Source of the DNA: Heterocephalus glaber
Lineage: Eukaryota; Chordata; Mammalia; Rodentia; Bathyergidae
DNA: 64,000 nucleotides
Direction: 5' to 3'
Assembly (NCBI RefSeq): GCF_000247695.1
Contig: NW_004624781.1
Span: forward strand, 11,078,182 to 11,142,181
In this document: positions 47,015-57,219 of the stretch, piece by piece
Position numbering within the stretch: position 1 is the first letter of the stretch
Layout: each line of letters starts with the position of its first letter
Position numbers and translations under genes: made by a program
Notes under the pieces: model-generated
Told to the model about the DNA's origin: nothing
The model's input: only the letters and a program-made list of their open reading frames with translations
Databases searched by the model: none

Positions 47015-47340
47015 CCACTGGCCCCCTATTTCTAACCATCTCTTCTTTTTTTTTCCTCTTTAATTTATTAATATTTTGGCTTTCTCACATAAGAGAAACC
47101 ATGTGATGACTAACTTTATGAGTTATGTCACTTAACATTATAGTCTCAAGTTCCATCCATTTTCCTACCAATGACTTGAATTACCCTTCTTTATGGCTGA
47201 GTAATACTCCATCGTGTACATTTTCTTTATCCATTCCTCTCTTGCGGAGCATCTAGGCTGCTTCCACAGTTTAGCAATTGTGAATTCCACTGCTAAGCTG
47301 CACTTTTGTATTGTGAGAGTTGATAGACATGAAAATATCC
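47015..47340 (-). mobile_element. L1 LINE 3' end (end of ORF2 and start of 3' UTR)
   Basis: The minus strand encodes EEWIKKMYTMEYYSAIKK, the hallmark C-terminal motif of L1 ORF2. After a one-base frame change it continues as KWMELETIMLSDITHKV and HHMVSLM followed by a stop. A short A-rich 3' UTR stretch follows (plus-strand T run at about 47044-47056). The LAP1 retrocopy starts directly after it, without a long poly(A) between. The 5' limit near 47340 is a truncation. Confidence 0.88.
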
Positions 47341-47344
47341 TGCC

Positions 47345-47890
47345 CAGCAGATGTAAATTTCTAAAAGGTTGACCCTGGGTCTCTCTGTACTGCTCCGCCC
47401 CAGACTGGCAATGCTCAGACTGAGGACCAGGGTGGGCCTGAGGCATGCATTCTGAGTAGTGCAGGTCACAGCACCCTGTCAACATTGGCATGGTTTCCCA
47501 GGTAGGTGTCTGATCCAGTGAAGCCAACCTTCCACACCTGGTGGAATCCTTACACGTAGAGGGGCTGGAAAACTTAGTTGAACTGAATGAACGAATAAAT
47601 GAATGATTGGATGTGCAGAGCATATTGAAAACTCAATCCCAAGGATGAATTTTCTTAATGAATAGCATGCCAAAGGGATTATAGTTTTTTATCTTTGCTT
47701 TTTAGAAATTTCATGCATTTGCATTGCATATTAAGACCAATTCTTTCTCCCCCTTTTTAAAAGTTTTTCATGCCTGATAGCTAAATGGAGTTAGATTTAT
47801 GCTCTCACATGAATATGGACATACTTTACAATATCTTGAGCAACAAGATATAGATGAGACTCTTAAGTGGACATACACGTTATGCTTGAG
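47345..47890. other. Unique sequence with a possible L2 tail
   Basis: A 'gaatgaacgaataaatgaat' run near 47585 resembles an L2 terminus, but upstream similarity is weak. Nothing else was recognised. Confidence 0.4.
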
Positions 47891-47906
47891 TAAGAATAAG
47901 AATTTC

Positions 47907-48006
47907 AGGGGCCCAGGTATTTAGCTCAGTGGTTCTGCCGCCTGCCTCACAAGCACAAGGACCTGAGTTCGATCCCTGGTACTAAAAAGAAAAAAAAAAA
48001 AAAAAA
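47907..48006 (+). mobile_element. Young ID-like SINE with 15 bp target duplication
   Basis: It reads 'ggcccaggtatttagctcag' (A box), 'tggttctgccgcctgcctca', 'caagcacaaggacctgagtt', 'cgatccctggtact' (B box) and a tail of about 24 mostly A bases. A perfect 15-base duplication, aagaataagaatttc, lies at 47892-47906 and 48007-48021. Its 'ggttctgccgcctgcctc' segment differs from the mouse/rat ID consensus ('ggtagagcgcttgcctagc') and marks a lineage-specific subfamily. Confidence 0.96.
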
Positions 48007-48029
48007 AAGAATAAGAATTTCGGAATGTA

Positions 48030-48190
48030 ATCATTGTTAATTAGTGAGCAGAAGGAAGAGATTAAATACAGTGCTTATATGTGTAGGAACATAAGAGCAA
48101 CTCAAATTCAAGAACATATTTGAATTCACAGAGGTAACAGTGTATTTTGTAACATCACCTTCAGTCACCAAATCAATGTTAGATGAAAAA
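48030..48190. other. Unique spacer
   Basis: AT-rich unique sequence. Nothing recognised. Confidence 0.4.
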
Positions 48191-48197
48191 GAAAATG

Positions 48198-48310
48198 TTG
48201 ACAGGCTCAGTGGTGCATTCCTGTAATTCCACCTCCTCAGGAGGCTGATGCAGGATGAGCTCAAGTTCAAGGCCAGTATGGACAAGTTGCTGAGACTCTG
48301 TCTGGAAGGG
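48198..48310 (+). mobile_element. B1-like SINE monomer
   Basis: It reads 'gacaggctcagtggtgcatt', 'cctgtaattccacctcctca', 'ggaggctgatgcaggatgag', 'ctcaagttcaaggccagtat', then 'gctgagactctgtctggaag'. These are the 7SL-derived B1 blocks in order, without an ID tail. Confidence 0.85.
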
Positions 48311-48314
48311 AAGG

Positions 48315-48645
48315 GAAAGAAAAATTAGAGAAAAATTTCCCTTAATCCTTGAAGAATATGTTCCAGTAATTCTTATCCACTGGAAAAGAAACCAGAGAAT
48401 TACAAACATGGCTCCTCCCCCTCCTTCTCTACTTCTGCCTCAAGAGAAGAGAATGCCCCACTCTACCTCCTCTGTAACCACCTAGAGGAGGTTTTGAGAC
48501 CTGACCATAAGCTACGTTCTACTCTCTAGCATTCAGTCCTCAACAGCTCCAGTTCCAATGCCTGGGATTATGAAATCCAGTGCTGTGTTAATTTCAGATG
48601 GTCTCCCATGAGAGTTCATTTTTCCAGTCATACAATTAAATGAAC
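48315..48645. other. Unique non-coding sequence
   Basis: Nothing recognised. Confidence 0.4.
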
Positions 48646-48649
48646 ACAC

Positions 48650-48840
48650 TAATAATAAACTTATCTCGTGTATTTCTGAGTGCTTACCATGTGACAGCCC
48701 CTGGTCCTGTGTGACAGCCCTCTTACTGCCATTGTCCCCGAAGCTGGGAGGCTCAATGACACCTCCAAGGTCACACAGAAGGACACAGTAGAGTGGGGGT
48801 GTGAACTGTGGGTGGTCTTCCAGAGTTCGTGCATTTAATA
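48650..48840 (-). repeat. MIR SINE, antisense
   Basis: The order 'tgagtgcttaccatgtgaca', 'gctgggaggctcaatgacac' and 'ctccaaggtcacacagaagg' matches the MIR reverse complement. An 11-base local duplication (tgtgacagccc) lies inside. Confidence 0.65.
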
Positions 48841-48888
48841 AGAACACCCTTCTGCATTGCATGTGCTACAGCCAAAAAAAGCATCATT

Positions 48889-48915
48889 CATATATATATA
48901 TATATATATATATAT
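48889..48915. repeat. (AT)n microsatellite
   Basis: About 13 TA units. Confidence 0.95.
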
Positions 48916-49184
48916 TTCCTAATTTCTTATATAGTGGAAGTAAATCAGCCCATGATAAATACTTACTATTTAATCAGATTATTAGATTCAGTTATCCCAT
49001 TGTGAAAGGGTCTTTATTTAATTGAAAACAAGAAGGACCGGAAGAGGGTTTGCTGGTTGAGCCATGTATTCATAGAGGCCATGAGGTATTAAGAGATCGA
49101 AACCACTTGATTTCAGATATCTGCATGCCACTTTGCCTGATTCTGGGACAAACCCTGCAGTAGGATGGCTCTTTGTTTTGTTTT

Positions 49185-49245
49185 ATTTTGGTCTTGGTGC
49201 TGGGGATCAAACCCAGGCTCTAAAACATCTTAAGGATAGAGTCTC
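49185..49245 (-). mobile_element. ID-like SINE fragment, antisense
   Basis: The sequence 'ggtgctggggatcaaaccca' preceded by T-rich DNA is the B-box end and tail of an ID-like SINE in reverse. The A-box half is missing or decayed. Confidence 0.6.
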
Positions 49246-49329
49246 CTGCCATGTGGAGCTTTCATGAGAAGTAACTTTCATTCCTGCATCAAATATTTAT
49301 TGTAGTTGATGTGCTCCCCACTGCTATAA

Positions 49330-49690
49330 ACCCCAAGTGAATTGGAGAGACTCCTGCCCGCGTATAATTTACATCTTCATTACATAATCACATGCCCAAG
49401 CTTAATGCAGTGCGTGTCGTGTCTGTTAGAGTCATCCCTGTATGGAGTGCTGTTCACAGGTGGCTTTGGCACAGCTGGAATTTTTTGGCGGGGCGTGTCA
49501 AATGACATGGAAAGGCAACGTTTGTAAATGATGTTGGCAAATTAGATCATATTATGAGGTGATTATGGCTCTTTGGGGTCTTCGTAATAGCCACTGCTGA
49601 ATTAATCATGTAACGGTCGGCTTCAGTTTGTAAGACAGCCAAAATGTTCTCTTTGAGCCTTAGACTAGTATTTTTGAGAATGTACATTTG
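49330..49690. other. Repeat-free block, candidate conserved non-coding sequence
   Basis: No repeat or exon was recognised. It has balanced composition and homeobox-like cores (for example 'gctgaattaatcatgtaacg' near 49597). Only alignment could show conservation. Confidence 0.25.
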
Positions 49691-49839
49691 AGTATTTTAT
49701 TGTAGTGTTTTGATGCTACCAAAGTTCTGCAAATATTTTAGGTAAATTTTTGTCCATGTAAATAACCAGACCATGAATACTTGAGGATTTGCAAGCAATT
49801 AAAGTCTTTGTGACAGCTGCTAAACTGCCTGCTGCCTGT

Positions 49840-49945
49840 AGAAAATGTGTCTGAAAATGGGCAGATCTCTATTCCAATAAAGCTTTATTTATAAAACCAG
49901 GCAGTCTGACCCAAGGTCCCAGTTTGCCAACCTCCGTGATTCAGA
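49840..49945. repeat. Ancient hAT-type DNA transposon fragment
   Basis: The stretch 'attccaataaagctttattt', 'ataaaaccaggcagtctgac' and 'ccagtttgccaacctccgtg' resembles old mammalian hAT elements, whose end reads 'gtttgccgacccctg'. No duplication is visible. Confidence 0.5.
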
Positions 49946-50010
49946 AGAAAACAATTCTATGAGTGATAACATCAATCATGTTTGGAATTCGCTTTTTAAA
50001 AGGAGAAAAG

Positions 50011-50104
50011 AAGCGGCCAGGGATTTACCTTAGTGGTTTTGCCACCACCGGCTGCACAAACGCAAAGACCTGAGTTCGATCCCCAGTACAAAAAAAAAAA
50101 AAAA
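50011..50104 (+). mobile_element. ID-like SINE with probable target duplication
   Basis: It reads 'gcggccagggatttacctta', 'gtggttttgccaccaccggc', 'tgcacaaacgcaaagacctg', 'agttcgatccccagtac' and an A tail. A 13-base duplication, aaaaggagaaaag, lies at 49998-50010 and 50105-50117. The right copy sits in a purine-rich repeat, so its exact edge is ambiguous. Confidence 0.9.
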
Positions 50105-50728
50105 AAAAGGAGAAAAGGAGAAAAGAAAACATGAATTAATATGGCCAAGTAACATTTACTCAGTTCAAATTCACCTTATACTTAGATTCAACTCCTGAGG
50201 TTTAAATGCCCTATTTTGCATGGTTTTCCTTCCTGGTTGGTTCAAGACCAAGGCAAGTTCAAGGAATCTTTCAAGGAAGAGGTGCAAGCACCTGGAAAGA
50301 GCCTCCCTGCTGGAATCTGATTAGTGGACTGCAACTGTCCCATGGGAATTTCTTTTGGGTACAAGGAAGAATTTCAGCCATGAGGGCTTTGAAATATTGA
50401 ACTAGATTATGGGAAGGGTTGCTGAAAAGCGTTTAGTTCTCTAGACATTTGAAATTCCACAGAGATTTCCACTCTGGCAGTTGGTCAACACTGGATTATT
50501 AAGGACTCACTGATTAAAAATCTTTCTCTTCTTCTCTGAGGTGGCCAATTCCTCATCCAGTCAGTAGCTTTATTAAATGGATTGTATTTTCTCTCTGGGA
50601 TTGGGTGATGAGTCTGGAAAGTGGGAAGGAAGTCTTACTACATTTGCAATAAGGGAGAGGAAGCCAATCTGAAAAAGAGGAAAGGAAACAGGCATTTTCC
50701 AGTGCCATTTAAAAAAATGAAATTCTAG

Positions 50729-50824
50729 GGCTGGGGATTTAGCTCAGTGGTGCTGCCACCTGCTTCGCAAGTGCAAGGTCCTGAGTTTGATCCCAGTACC
50801 CCCCCCATATAAATAAATTAAATT
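50729..50824 (+). mobile_element. ID-like SINE with 9 bp target duplication
   Basis: It reads 'ggctggggatttagctcagt', 'ggtgctgccacctgcttcgc', 'aagtgcaaggtcctgagttt', 'gatcccagtacc', then a C run and an ataaataaatta-type tail. The duplication aaattctag lies at 50720-50728 and 50825-50833. Confidence 0.92.
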
Positions 50825-50833
50825 AAATTCTAG

Positions 50834-52080
50834 TGGAGCTTCTTCAAGTGCCACAGGGCAGAGGGACAATGACCATCCATCACCTAACCTCGATAAAAGT
50901 AAATGTTAATTAACACATCAATAGTGTGGGGGTTTTAGGTGCTTCCACAGTGCTGGTGGGTGCTTGACAACTTTGTCTTGCCTGAAACTCTTTTGCTTTC
51001 TCTTTGAAGAACTATTTTAAGCAGAGAGAACCCCTGTTCCAATCTATTTTGATCTCAAGGATGTCTGATTTAATATAATTTTCTCACGTTCCCACAAACT
51101 TGCCCAAGGTAACGAATAATTTACTTTGTTAGGGCAAAAGAACAAAGGTATGTTTAGAATTAGAAAATAGTGGACTTCCTTTATATGTATAAGTGTGTGT
51201 AAAAAAGCACTACAGATTGTACATATTGGCAAAAGTGCCACCTGTCACTTTTAAACTTTTCCATTCATAGATGGCCTTCCTTGCATTTTGAGGCCTTGGT
51301 GGATTTGTTCAAAGAGGCAGTCATGCAAATGTGCCCGCACTTTCTATCAGCAGTCTCCTGTGTGTTTAGATTTTGGTTGATGGGTGTATTGGGAACAAAC
51401 CGAGCAGGGGTGATTCCAGTCCATTGGAGACAGCAAGTAATTACTTCCCTGGTTTGGGGAAAAGTTAAATATACACCCACTTAAGCCATGCTGTCAGGAT
51501 GGGAAGCTGCTCCCTGCTTAGTGACCTTGCTGAGGGAGAGAGGCTTGTGGCGAGGAGCAAGGGCTTCATGCGGAGCCTTCTTTTAGGTGTATTAGGACTG
51601 AAATAGGCCTGAGGGGAGGAACCTCAAAGCATTCATCCCATAAAGGTTACTTTCCATCCTTCCTCTGCTGGCTGCTTAAGATGCTCTTAGAAAAGCCTAC
51701 TTCAGTTCAAATAAAAACACATTTGTTGTAAACCTGCCCACAGAAGACTCAAGGGCCCTTGGCATCTTAGCATTTATAACTAGATGGAGAGATGTGTGTA
51801 CCGGGAAAAAGCGAAGAGAGTTGTGTAGCGAAGCGGGGTTTGTTTGACAGTACAGGCCGCGCAAATATGAAATGAGTGGTAAAATCCATCTGACAGATAG
51901 AAGAGTGCTGTTCCAAGGTGGAGAAGGGAGGAGGTGGCACTCACTAGTGCGGAGGGCTTCTCGGAAGGTGGGGTGGCATTTGACCAAGACCTCCCTCCGG
52001 GGGCGAGTAGGATTTGGCTGGAGCCCTAGGAAGATCCCAGGTGGAGAGACTTAGAAAGCCGGAGAAGGGGACGTGTTTTG
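50834..52080. other. Unique non-coding sequence
   Basis: Nothing recognised apart from a short L2/MIR-like tail starting at about 52085 ('aattaaataaatgaataatt'). Confidence 0.45.
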
Positions 52081-52589
52081 TGGCTTAATTCAGTGCCCTG
52101 TGTTTGGTAGATACTTCATAGGTGCTAATTAAATAAATGAATAATTCATTTGATTTTTCTCTGTAGTACCCAGTTGAGAAATGAATTCTATGCTGTCTCA
52201 CCTTTTCAAGGCAGTTCTCTCTCTGGCTACGCTGTTCACTGTTCATGCCTTGTGGGAGAGGGGCATGGTTAATATTTTCGCTCAAGGCAAATGCTCTCAA
52301 ACACTCCTCATTGAGCACCATGGTCAAAGACCCAGGATCCTAAGCCTTGTTGGGTTACCGGGGTACTTTGACAAAGAAGTGTTTGTAGCTGGAGATTGCT
52401 TTTCTCTCAGGGAGAGCAGATCTACCCCTGTGGGCTGCAGGACCCATGTGTCAAGATAATCTTGATTTTTCTGTCAACTAAATCCCTGTATGAGCTCCGC
52501 CCAGAGGACTTCTATAGCATGCTTTTAGGCCTGTGGACTTTGCTTTGGGATGATCTAACCTGGAGAATAGGAGAGCAGCTATTGCCCAG

Positions 52590-52810
52590 TTTCTACCAAG
52601 TGTCAGGCAATTTTCTTGGTGCTTTTAGTACCTCTCTATCCTTGACTTTCATAACAGCCTCATAGGTAGTTTTCCATTTTAAAAGGAAGAAACCATGAGC
52701 ATTTCAGCAACCTGGCCAAGGTCACGCCAAGGGTAAATTGTGAAGGCTGAATGGGAATCCCGCCTTGGGTCCTGAGTTGTGCTTTTAGTGTGGTGCTGGG
52801 CTGCCTCCCC
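52590..52810 (-). repeat. MIR SINE, antisense
   Basis: The order 'accaagtgtcaggcaatttt', 'cttggtgcttttagtacctc', 'ataacagcctcataggtagt', 'tttccattttaaaaggaaga', 'acctggccaaggtcacgcca' and 'gctgaatgggaatcccgcct' matches nearly the whole MIR reverse complement. Confidence 0.85.
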
Positions 52811-53054
52811 GGGTGCTGTGCCTTCCGGGATGGCTGCGGTGGAGTGGACAGAGGGGATGGCGGGGAGGGGCCATGAGCAAGAAACAGGACAGCGCCTTTT
52901 GGGAGGTCCTGATGAGAAATCTTGAATTCCTGAGGGTTGGGTGGGATTACAGCGGACCCTGGAAGCCTTCACACTTGGAAATGTCATGGGAGTCACTGGG
53001 AAATATTTTTAACTCAAGGAGTGACATGATAAAATTATTAATTAGGCAATTAAA

Positions 53055-53200
53055 CATACTTATTAAACATCTATGCCACATTCTATGTTGGAGAAAAATA
53101 TACATTGTTCCAGCTCTCAGGAAATTTTTATTCTAGTGGAGAAGACATACCTTAGTTAAATTATAGATACTGTATGTCATTCCCAACCTTGGAACATGCT
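53055..53200 (-). repeat. L2/CR1-clade LINE fragment, antisense
   Basis: The blocks 'cttattaaacatctatgcca', 'gttccagctctcaggaaatt' and 'tttattctagtggagaagac' resemble the antisense of L2-type 3' ends. A similar decayed block continues near 53300-53370 ('agtataagccaaggccctgt'). Confidence 0.5.
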
Positions 53201-53404
53201 TCAGAATGACTATATAAAGTAAGACCCACCCTAGTTGGAGGAGGTAGCTTTTGAGGTGAAATGCTAAGAGGTGAGTAAGGGAGAACTATGTGAAAAGAAG
53301 ATGTTGCATAGAGGAACAGTATAAGCCAAGGCCCTGTGGCAGGAGGAACTTGGCCCATTGGAGAAGATGGCCCTCGGTACAGCAGAGTGAAAAGGAAAGT
53401 GGGG

Positions 53405-53435
53405 GAGGAGGAGGAGGAGGAGGAGGAGGAGGAGG
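53405..53435. repeat. (AGG)n microsatellite
   Basis: About ten uninterrupted AGG units on a G-rich strand. Confidence 0.95.
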
Positions 53436-53439
53436 AACC

Positions 53440-54865
53440 ACCAAGTGAGAGCTCAGTCTTTGCAGGACCTTACAACCTCATGGAAGGTGTAGGTCCGTAT
53501 CCCCTTAGCTGATGGTGGGCCATGGAGAGGTGGTGTGAAGAACAGTGTAGGAGCTGCCGCTGACCGAATCTCAATGCTGCCTCTCTTTCTGGAGAAAAGG
53601 CGGACTCAAGGCACCATCTCCTATTGTGTCTGCAAGGTGTGGCTGCCACCTGGAAGGGTTGAGTTGGAACAGACTTGTCCGAGTTGGCGCCCGTGGAAAC
53701 TGACAGGGCCTGCAGGTGGAGGGGCTGATTTTAATAGCAATAACCTAGGTGGGCTTGTTAATTTTCTCCATTCCCCCGATGACCTGCCTGCGTAGCGTGG
53801 AGGTGCCTTGATGTGACTGGGAGAACAGAAGGCTATTTTGTGCATAGCCGACCGTGGGACGATGCTGGGTCTGCAGTGAGGAGGGCAGGTGGATGACAGG
53901 TGAGTGGAGGGAAGCCAGAGCCAAGGACTCAAGCGGGAGGCTCTTCCTGCCTCCCCAGATGCAGCCTTGTTGATCCGAGACCCGTCTTTCTTCTTTGGGA
54001 GCCCAGTCTTTGGTGACGCTGGGGCTTTCATCATTCCCCAGGAAATGAAACAAGTTGCCGAATTATTTTGTGATTGGTGCGGTGTGAACATCAGGGAAGG
54101 GGAGGCCGTCCCCTGCTTCCCTGGGACTCTCTGATTTGCTGTTTTCCCCTCTGGCTCTGTAGCACTTGAGGTGCTGGCAGAGGGCTTTTCACGTCCCACT
54201 CTGCTGGGTGAAGGGATGGGCGGGCGGGGAAGGCCTGTCCCTGCGTTCAGATGAGTGGTGTGCTCCTCTGTGTGGCCTCTTATGTGCCGTGGCTGTGCCT
54301 GGGCACTGAGCTCTGCTCTGGGGACAAGTTGCCAGCACACTGTGACTGTCTCGGCACTTTGAATGGAGCAGGGACCTCTCACACCTCTGCAGGCTCCCCC
54401 CAGTGGCCCCCAGTGGCCTGTGGTCCCCACTGTACCCATCGGGCCTGACATGAGGAAGGGGTGGGTGCTGGTATTTGAGTTAGGAAGTCAATTCAGAGCA
54501 GAGCCTGTGCCTTGGGGCACATCCCTGCCTGGAGCCCCTGGAGAAGGCCTGGGCCTGTGGGTCACCTCTGGAATGTGGTTTTCCACGGTGAGCCCTTAAG
54601 TTGCCAGGGTCAAGGAGAGGCAAAGAGGGTCTGGATCACCCCAGCCCTAGCCAGTCAACTCTTCAACTCTTTGGAAGTGGATTGGGCACACAGCCTTGGT
54701 CCCAGCTCCTTGCCACCTTCCGGTGGGCTGCTGCCCTTGGTGCCAACCCTTCACCTTTGCCCAATACCGTGCCCTCCCCATTGACAATCCCTGTGCCTAC
54801 CACAGAGTTGTCCACTGGCATCAGTGGAAGGATTTAGGGGGCCAGTGAGATAGGATGTTGGCTTA
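53440..54865. other. GC-richer unique sequence without a recognised gene
   Basis: A 276-codon open frame on the minus strand (53621-54451) is the longest in the window. It is serine/proline-rich, overlaps several other open frames and shows no domain I recognise. I regard it as chance in GC-rich DNA. No CpG island is evident. Confidence 0.45.
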
Positions 54866-54869
54866 AAGA

Positions 54870-54940
54870 CAGCTGCTGTGGGGCATTGCTTTGCCCTGCA
54901 TGTAGTGGGCACTCAATAATCTTTGTTCACCTCGAACCCC
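54870..54940 (+). repeat. L2/MIR 3' tail fragment
   Basis: The motif 'catgtagtgggcactcaata' followed by 'atctttgttcacc' matches the conserved 3' tail shared by L2 and MIR. Confidence 0.5.
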
Positions 54941-54944
54941 ACTG

Positions 54945-56290
54945 AGCATTCAAAATTAATAGACATTTATATTCACAGTACAGAATGACTTTTAAATAGA
55001 GGCTGAAATCTCTCGCTGGGGCTTTGAAAGACTTCCATGGTTCCTCTTAGAAAAACGTCCAGTCCATTATCCGGGAGGAATCTGATTTTGTAAAATCCTG
55101 TCATGTAGAGAAGGAGTGGCCAAGCAAGAAAAGGAAGAGGGGAATGTTGTATAATGAAAGAAGGAGCAGTAGGTGCATCTTGCAGTGTAGGTGGCAGTGC
55201 TGGAAAGGAGCGGGTTGGCTCATGACGAAGATGAAGCTCAGCGGCCTGGGGACATGTGAGCAGAGCCAGGAAGTTGTGGGGACGCAGGGGGAGAATTTGG
55301 ATCTGTGCTCCAGCGAGAAAACAAAAATATGCTTTTGACAGTAGGAGCCGTAGAAAAGAGAAATTGGATATCAAAGGGTGTTTTAAGAAGAGCTTTGGTT
55401 GTCAGAAGAGTGGAGCAGAGGGAATACAGAGCAGGACGAGGAGCTGGGGAGGCCAGAGGTCCTCAGCTGGGGCTCTGACAGTCGGGGCAGCCAAGGCCAG
55501 AACTCACAATGGGAAGCCGGCTTTTATTTTGCTGTCTTAAAGGAAGGATGTTTACAGGCCACTCAAGGAAGAGGGAGAGATTCGATTTCACTGTGTGTGT
55601 GATGGAGAGCCAGTCCTCCTCAACCTGAGCATGTGAAGTCAGCAGGGGTGAGGAAGGGCTTCCTTCTGCGGCCTGCTTGACAGCTCTTGGCTGGCAGGAG
55701 TGCATGGCTTCTCCATTTCCTGCAGCATGGCCAGGTCAAGGACCAGGGTGCAGGTGAGAAAGGGAGATGCAGCTTGGACCAGGCTCAGGAACCAGAAGGG
55801 AACCCAATGCTGGGCACAGTGCTTTTTCCACCAAAGCCCCCAGCCCAGGTGCATCCCTGGGAAAGGGGACAGGGGTCCGGCTTGGGTCTTGAGTGGAACT
55901 TACAGCGTCAAGTCCAAACCCATCTGATATCCCTGCCCTGGTCCAGCCCCTGACCCCTGACTGGCACTGGTCCTGTAGCCAGGGCTCCACCACCTTCACT
56001 GTTACCCACTCCTCCACCACAGCAGAGCAGCCAGATCTGCACCTGGAAATGCTGAGCTGGACCCATTGGCCTTCTTCTGCTTACATGGCTTTCATTCATC
56101 CTGAGGACAAAACTGAAAGCTCATCACCAGGTTCACTAAAGCTCCCACAGTTTTTTTTTTCTTTCTTATTTTAAAGGAAAGATGAAGATGGAAGACTCAG
56201 GAGAAAAGATAAATTAGCTTCCAGAGAGATTTCCACAGTCACTACGTCTTTGCATTCCTGTCGCTGAATTCGAGCTTCACTGATTCATTA
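54945..56290. other. Unique non-coding sequence
   Basis: Moderate GC content with many overlapping short open frames. Nothing recognised. A T-rich tract lies at 56151-56171. Confidence 0.45.
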
Positions 56291-56299
56291 CTTTCTTCA

Positions 56300-56745
56300 G
56301 TAGATTAAGCTCTGGCCTACCTCAGGGCCTTTGCAGTGGCTATTCTAATGCTTAGAAAAGTTTGCCTTTTCATTCTCTCCCTAGCAAATCCCTAGTGACC
56401 TTTCCAGCCTCAGAATGAATACTTTCCTCTTGGGTCTGTCATTCCTCATACTTTTCTCCCATTTGCTCACTTTGTTACGGTTTGCAATTGGCTATTCATC
56501 TATGAGATTACTTGTTCATTGTCTGCCTTCTGCATAAAACATAAGCATCCTAAGAGATGGAGTTGTGTCTGCTTAATTCATTATGACGTTCTTGGTATAC
56601 TTTATTTTATTTTATTTTATTTTTTTAGTACCGGGGATCGAACTCGGGTCCTCAGCTTGCGAGGCAGGCGCCAGAACCACTGAGCTAAATCCCTGGCCCC
56701 TTGGTATACTTTAAATATTGGATGAATGATTGAATGAAATTTAAC
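56300..56745 (+). repeat. L2 LINE 3' end, split by a SINE
   Basis: The segments 'tcagggcctttgcagtggct', 'tgacctttccagcctcagaa', 'agagatggagttgtgtctgc' and, after the SINE, 'ttggatgaatgattgaatga' follow the L2 3' region in sense orientation. Confidence 0.75.
56605..56699 (-). mobile_element. Young ID-like SINE with 14 bp target duplication, inserted in L2
   Basis: In reverse complement it reads 'gggccagggatttagctcag', 'tggttctggcgcctgcctcg', 'caagctgaggacccgagttc', 'gatccccggtact', then an A-rich tail with aaaat repeats. A perfect 14-base duplication, cttggtatacttta, lies at 56591-56604 and 56700-56713. The L2 reads continuously once the SINE and one copy of the duplication are removed. Confidence 0.96.
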
Positions 56746-57019
56746 AGGTTGCTATCACACTGTTGGTGTTTCCATGTAGCAGAGTTCAAGCAGTTATTCA
56801 TTATTTACCTAATTTACTCATTCTACAAACATTTAATGAATGCTTAGCATGTGTAAGCTAGGAATAAGGCACATTTTTATCTTTAATGGAGATTTTGATG
56901 AAAGAGACAGTTTCACAAACTAACATTCTGCACAGGAGGATACATGCCATTATGGAACTGCACAGGTAGGGCTGCAGGCACGGGCTCTGGTGCTGGCATC
57001 CCAGGGAGATTATCAAGTA

Positions 57020-57212
57020 CAGTGGTACCTCTGTTCACAAATTCAATTCTCTGCACAATTCTGGCCACAAGCTTAACTGGACGAGAACCTAGTCAAGTTT
57101 CCCCATAAGGTCAACATTGAACCTAACCATTGAATTTGATTCTGTTCTTGTCCAACTCAGTTTGCAACCAGAATCCTGGAAAGAATCAAGTTTGTAAACT
57201 GAGGTACCACTG
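57020..57212. mobile_element. Mariner-like MITE with TA target duplications
   Basis: The left terminus is cagtggtacctctgttcaca and the right one read backwards is cagtggtacctcagtttaca. The inverted match continues for at least 30 bases (about 25 identical) and weakly through most of each half, giving a near-complete hairpin. TA dinucleotides flank both ends (57018-57019 and 57213-57214), as expected for Tc1/mariner transposition. At 193 bases it has no transposase. The 'cagtggtacctc' terminus is shared with short mariner-type elements reported from several mammals. Confidence 0.85.
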
Positions 57213-57219
57213 TATAATG

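Noticed and set aside
53621..54451. 276-codon open frame on the minus strand
   Set aside because: Low-complexity serine/proline-rich translation without any recognisable domain. It overlaps other open frames in GC-rich DNA, and nothing supports translation.
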